Assembly (NCBI GenBank): GCA_026982255.1
Contig: JALSHL010000011.1
Coordinates: 1-6,697 of the forward strand
Source of the DNA: Paracoccaceae bacterium
GTDB taxonomy: Bacteria > Pseudomonadota > Alphaproteobacteria > Rhodobacterales > Rhodobacteraceae
Length of the DNA: 6,697 bases
Direction: 5' to 3'
Position 1 is the first letter of the stretch; each line of letters opens with the position of its first letter. This document shows positions 5,634 to 6,697 of the stretch, one piece after another. Under the pieces are notes generated by a model, which was not told the DNA's origin, ran no database searches, and worked only from the letters and a program-made list of their open reading frames with translations. The translations under genes were made by a program, and so were the position numbers.

Positions 5634-6503
5634 ATGACAGAAAAGAAACATGAAGGCGAGCGGATCGCCAAGCGGCTGGCGCGCGCGGGGGTTGCCTCGC
5701 GCCGCGAGGTGGAACGTATGATCGCGGCGGGGCGGGTGAGCGTCAACGGCAAGGTGCTGGACTCTCCGGCGTTGAACGTGCTGCCCTCCGACCGGATTCT
5801 GGTGGACAACAAGCCGGTGGCAGCGGCCGAGCCGGCGCGGTTGTGGCGCTATTACAAACCCAAGGGGCTGGTCTCGACCAACTCCGACGAAAAGGGGCGC
5901 GAGACGATTTTCGACCGGCTGCCGCAGGACCTGCCACGGGTGATGACCGTCGGGCGGCTGGATCTGAATTCCGAAGGGTTGTTGCTGCTGACCAACGACG
6001 GCGAGTTGAAGCGGCGGCTCGAACTGCCCTCGACCGGCTGGGTGCGCAAGTATCGTGTGCGCATCAACGGCTATCCCACCGACGACACGCTGGAGCCGCT
6101 GCGCAAGGGCGTGACGGTGGACGGCGAGCGGTTCCAGCCCATGAGCGTGGTTCTGGACCGCCAGCAGGGGGCGAATGCCTGGCTGACGATCGGGCTGCGC
6201 GAGGGCAAGAACCGCGAGATCCGCCGCGCCATCGAGAGCATCGGCATGACGGTGAACCGGCTGATCCGCATTTCCTACGGCCCGTTCCAGCTGGCCGAGA
6301 TGAAACCGGGCGAGGTGGACGAAATCCGCCCGAAGGTGCTGCGCGACCAGTTGGGCATCGAGCGCCCCGCGCCGGTGGAACGCAAGGTGGCCACGACGAA
6401 ACCGAAAGGCCCGCGGGTGCGCTCGGTGCGCCCCGGCGCGGCCAGCCCGGGTATTTCCATGCGTGGCAAGAAGCGCAGCGGGGCGAAGGGGAAGAAACGG
6501 TAG
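5634..6503 (+). CDS. rluB: 23S rRNA pseudouridine synthase, RluB/RsuA family
   Basis: This enzyme isomerises a specific uridine in ribosomal RNA to pseudouridine; RluB itself modifies U2605 of 23S rRNA in E. coli. The 289-residue product has an N-terminal S4 RNA-binding domain (about 8-65, RIAKRLARAGVASRREVERMI), then the RsuA-type catalytic domain with Asp110 in VGRLDLNSEGLLLLTNDG. The family motif EGKNREIRR is at 190-198, followed by the GPF segment near 216-218. Residues 250-289 are a basic Lys/Arg/Gly-rich tail, common in alphaproteobacterial members and likely to bind RNA. The ATG at 5634 gives the expected N-terminus but has no Shine-Dalgarno sequence. A weak TATGCC six bases upstream hints at a leaderless transcript. 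RluB over RluE/F or RsuA is favoured by the length, S4 domain and tail; the target site is inferred. Confidence 0.9.
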   Translation: MTEKKHEGERIAKRLARAGVASRREVERMIAAGRVSVNGKVLDSPALNVLPSDRILVDNKPVAAAEPARLWRYYKPKGLVSTNSDEKGRETIFDRLPQDLPRVMTVGRLDLNSEGLLLLTNDGELKRRLELPSTGWVRKYRVRINGYPTDDTLEPLRKGVTVDGERFQPMSVVLDRQQGANAWLTIGLREGKNREIRRAIESIGMTVNRLIRISYGPFQLAEMKPGEVDEIRPKVLRDQLGIERPAPVERKVATTKPKGPRVRSVRPGAASPGISMRGKKRSGAKGKKR

Positions 6504-6516
6504 GGGCCGGCGGCGG

Positions 6517-6545
6517 TTGACCCGCCGCGCCAAACCCCCTACCTA
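6517..6545 (+). promoter_or_regulatory. Promoter of rnpB
   Basis: TTGACC (6517-6522), a 17-base spacer and TACCTA (6540-6545) lie between the rluB stop and the RNase P RNA. Transcription would start near 6552, matching the expected 5' end of the RNA. The good -35 box, optimal spacing and position support it. Confidence 0.65.
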
Positions 6546-6551
6546 GCCTTC

Positions 6552-6697
6552 ATGCGGATGGCTGGATGGCTGCACCCCTTGCGGGTGAGGAAAGTCCGGA
6601 CTCCATGGAGGAATGACGCCGGTTAACGGCCGGCCGGGGCAACCCGAGGGAAAGTGCCACAGAAAACAGACCGCCCTGCGTGCAGGGTAAGGGTGAA
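6552..6697 (+). ncRNA. rnpB: RNase P RNA (bacterial type A), 5' part
   Basis: This is the catalytic RNA of ribonuclease P, which removes 5' leaders from precursor tRNAs. The near-universal block GAGGAAAGTCCGGACTCC occurs at 6587-6604. The conserved GAGGGAAAGTGCCACAGAAA and ACAGACCGCC blocks occur around 6646-6675. Helices are visible: CACCC/GGGTG (6573-6587, P3-like), GCCGGTTAACGGC and CCGGGGCAACCCG (P8/P9-like), and CCCTG..CAGGG (6674-6687, P12-like). The 5' end is set from the promoter at 6517-6545 and is accurate to a few bases. About 146 nt are present; the family is about 400 nt, so the gene continues beyond the window. Confidence 0.95.

Noticed and set aside
5591..5812. A 74-residue N-terminal extension of TadA
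   Set aside because: It lies antisense to the start of the rluB-like gene. The internal ATG at 5590 has a strong ribosome-binding site and gives normal TadA length.
5598..6533. A 311-codon open frame on the minus strand
   Set aside because: It is antisense to the rluB-like gene. The Arg/His/Gln-rich translation is a shadow.

Overview
The window looks like chromosome of an alphaproteobacterium, most likely a member of the Rhodobacteraceae. This placement is inferred from the GC-rich coding style, a GatCA amidotransferase operon, a free-standing Hint_2 protein with the N-terminal region typical of that family, an Excalibur-type lipoprotein, and an alphaproteobacterial RNase P RNA. No mobile element, CRISPR array, tRNA or rRNA is visible.

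Left end (1-900): a minus-strand pair encodes a 34-residue single-span membrane peptide (277-381) and, two bases later, a membrane protein that runs off the window (1-274). A promoter-containing gap of about 257 bp separates this pair from a divergent 67-residue cold-shock protein gene (639-842), which is followed by an intrinsic terminator.

Centre (940-3500): an apparent minus-strand operon reads gatC, gatA, then an envelope lipoprotein. GatC and GatA are two of the three subunits of the enzyme that turns misacylated Glu-tRNA(Gln)/Asp-tRNA(Asn) into Gln-tRNA/Asn-tRNA. gatB is not in the window. The lipoprotein has a lipobox and a C-terminal Excalibur-like DPDGDG-Cys module.

Right of centre (3540-5140): a plus-strand gene with a clear TTGACA promoter encodes a 343-residue protein, made of an N-terminal domain of unknown function followed by an autoprocessing-type Hint domain. 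Just after it lies a broken start of a metallo-beta-lactamase-fold hydrolase gene. It has a good ribosome-binding site and the expected first 11 codons, then a one-base deletion and stops. About 350 bp with no recognisable gene follows.

Right end (5141-6697): tadA (tRNA A34 deaminase, minus) and an RluB-type 23S rRNA pseudouridine synthase gene (plus) diverge from a 43-bp gap. The RNase P RNA gene rnpB follows with its own promoter and continues past the end. This end is therefore concentrated on RNA processing and modification, and with gatCA much of the window serves translation.

Most of the window is ordinary housekeeping. The parts that deserve a second look are the Hint protein and its promoter dyad, the hydrolase remnant beside it, and the small membrane peptide. 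I see no convincing multi-gene novel system.
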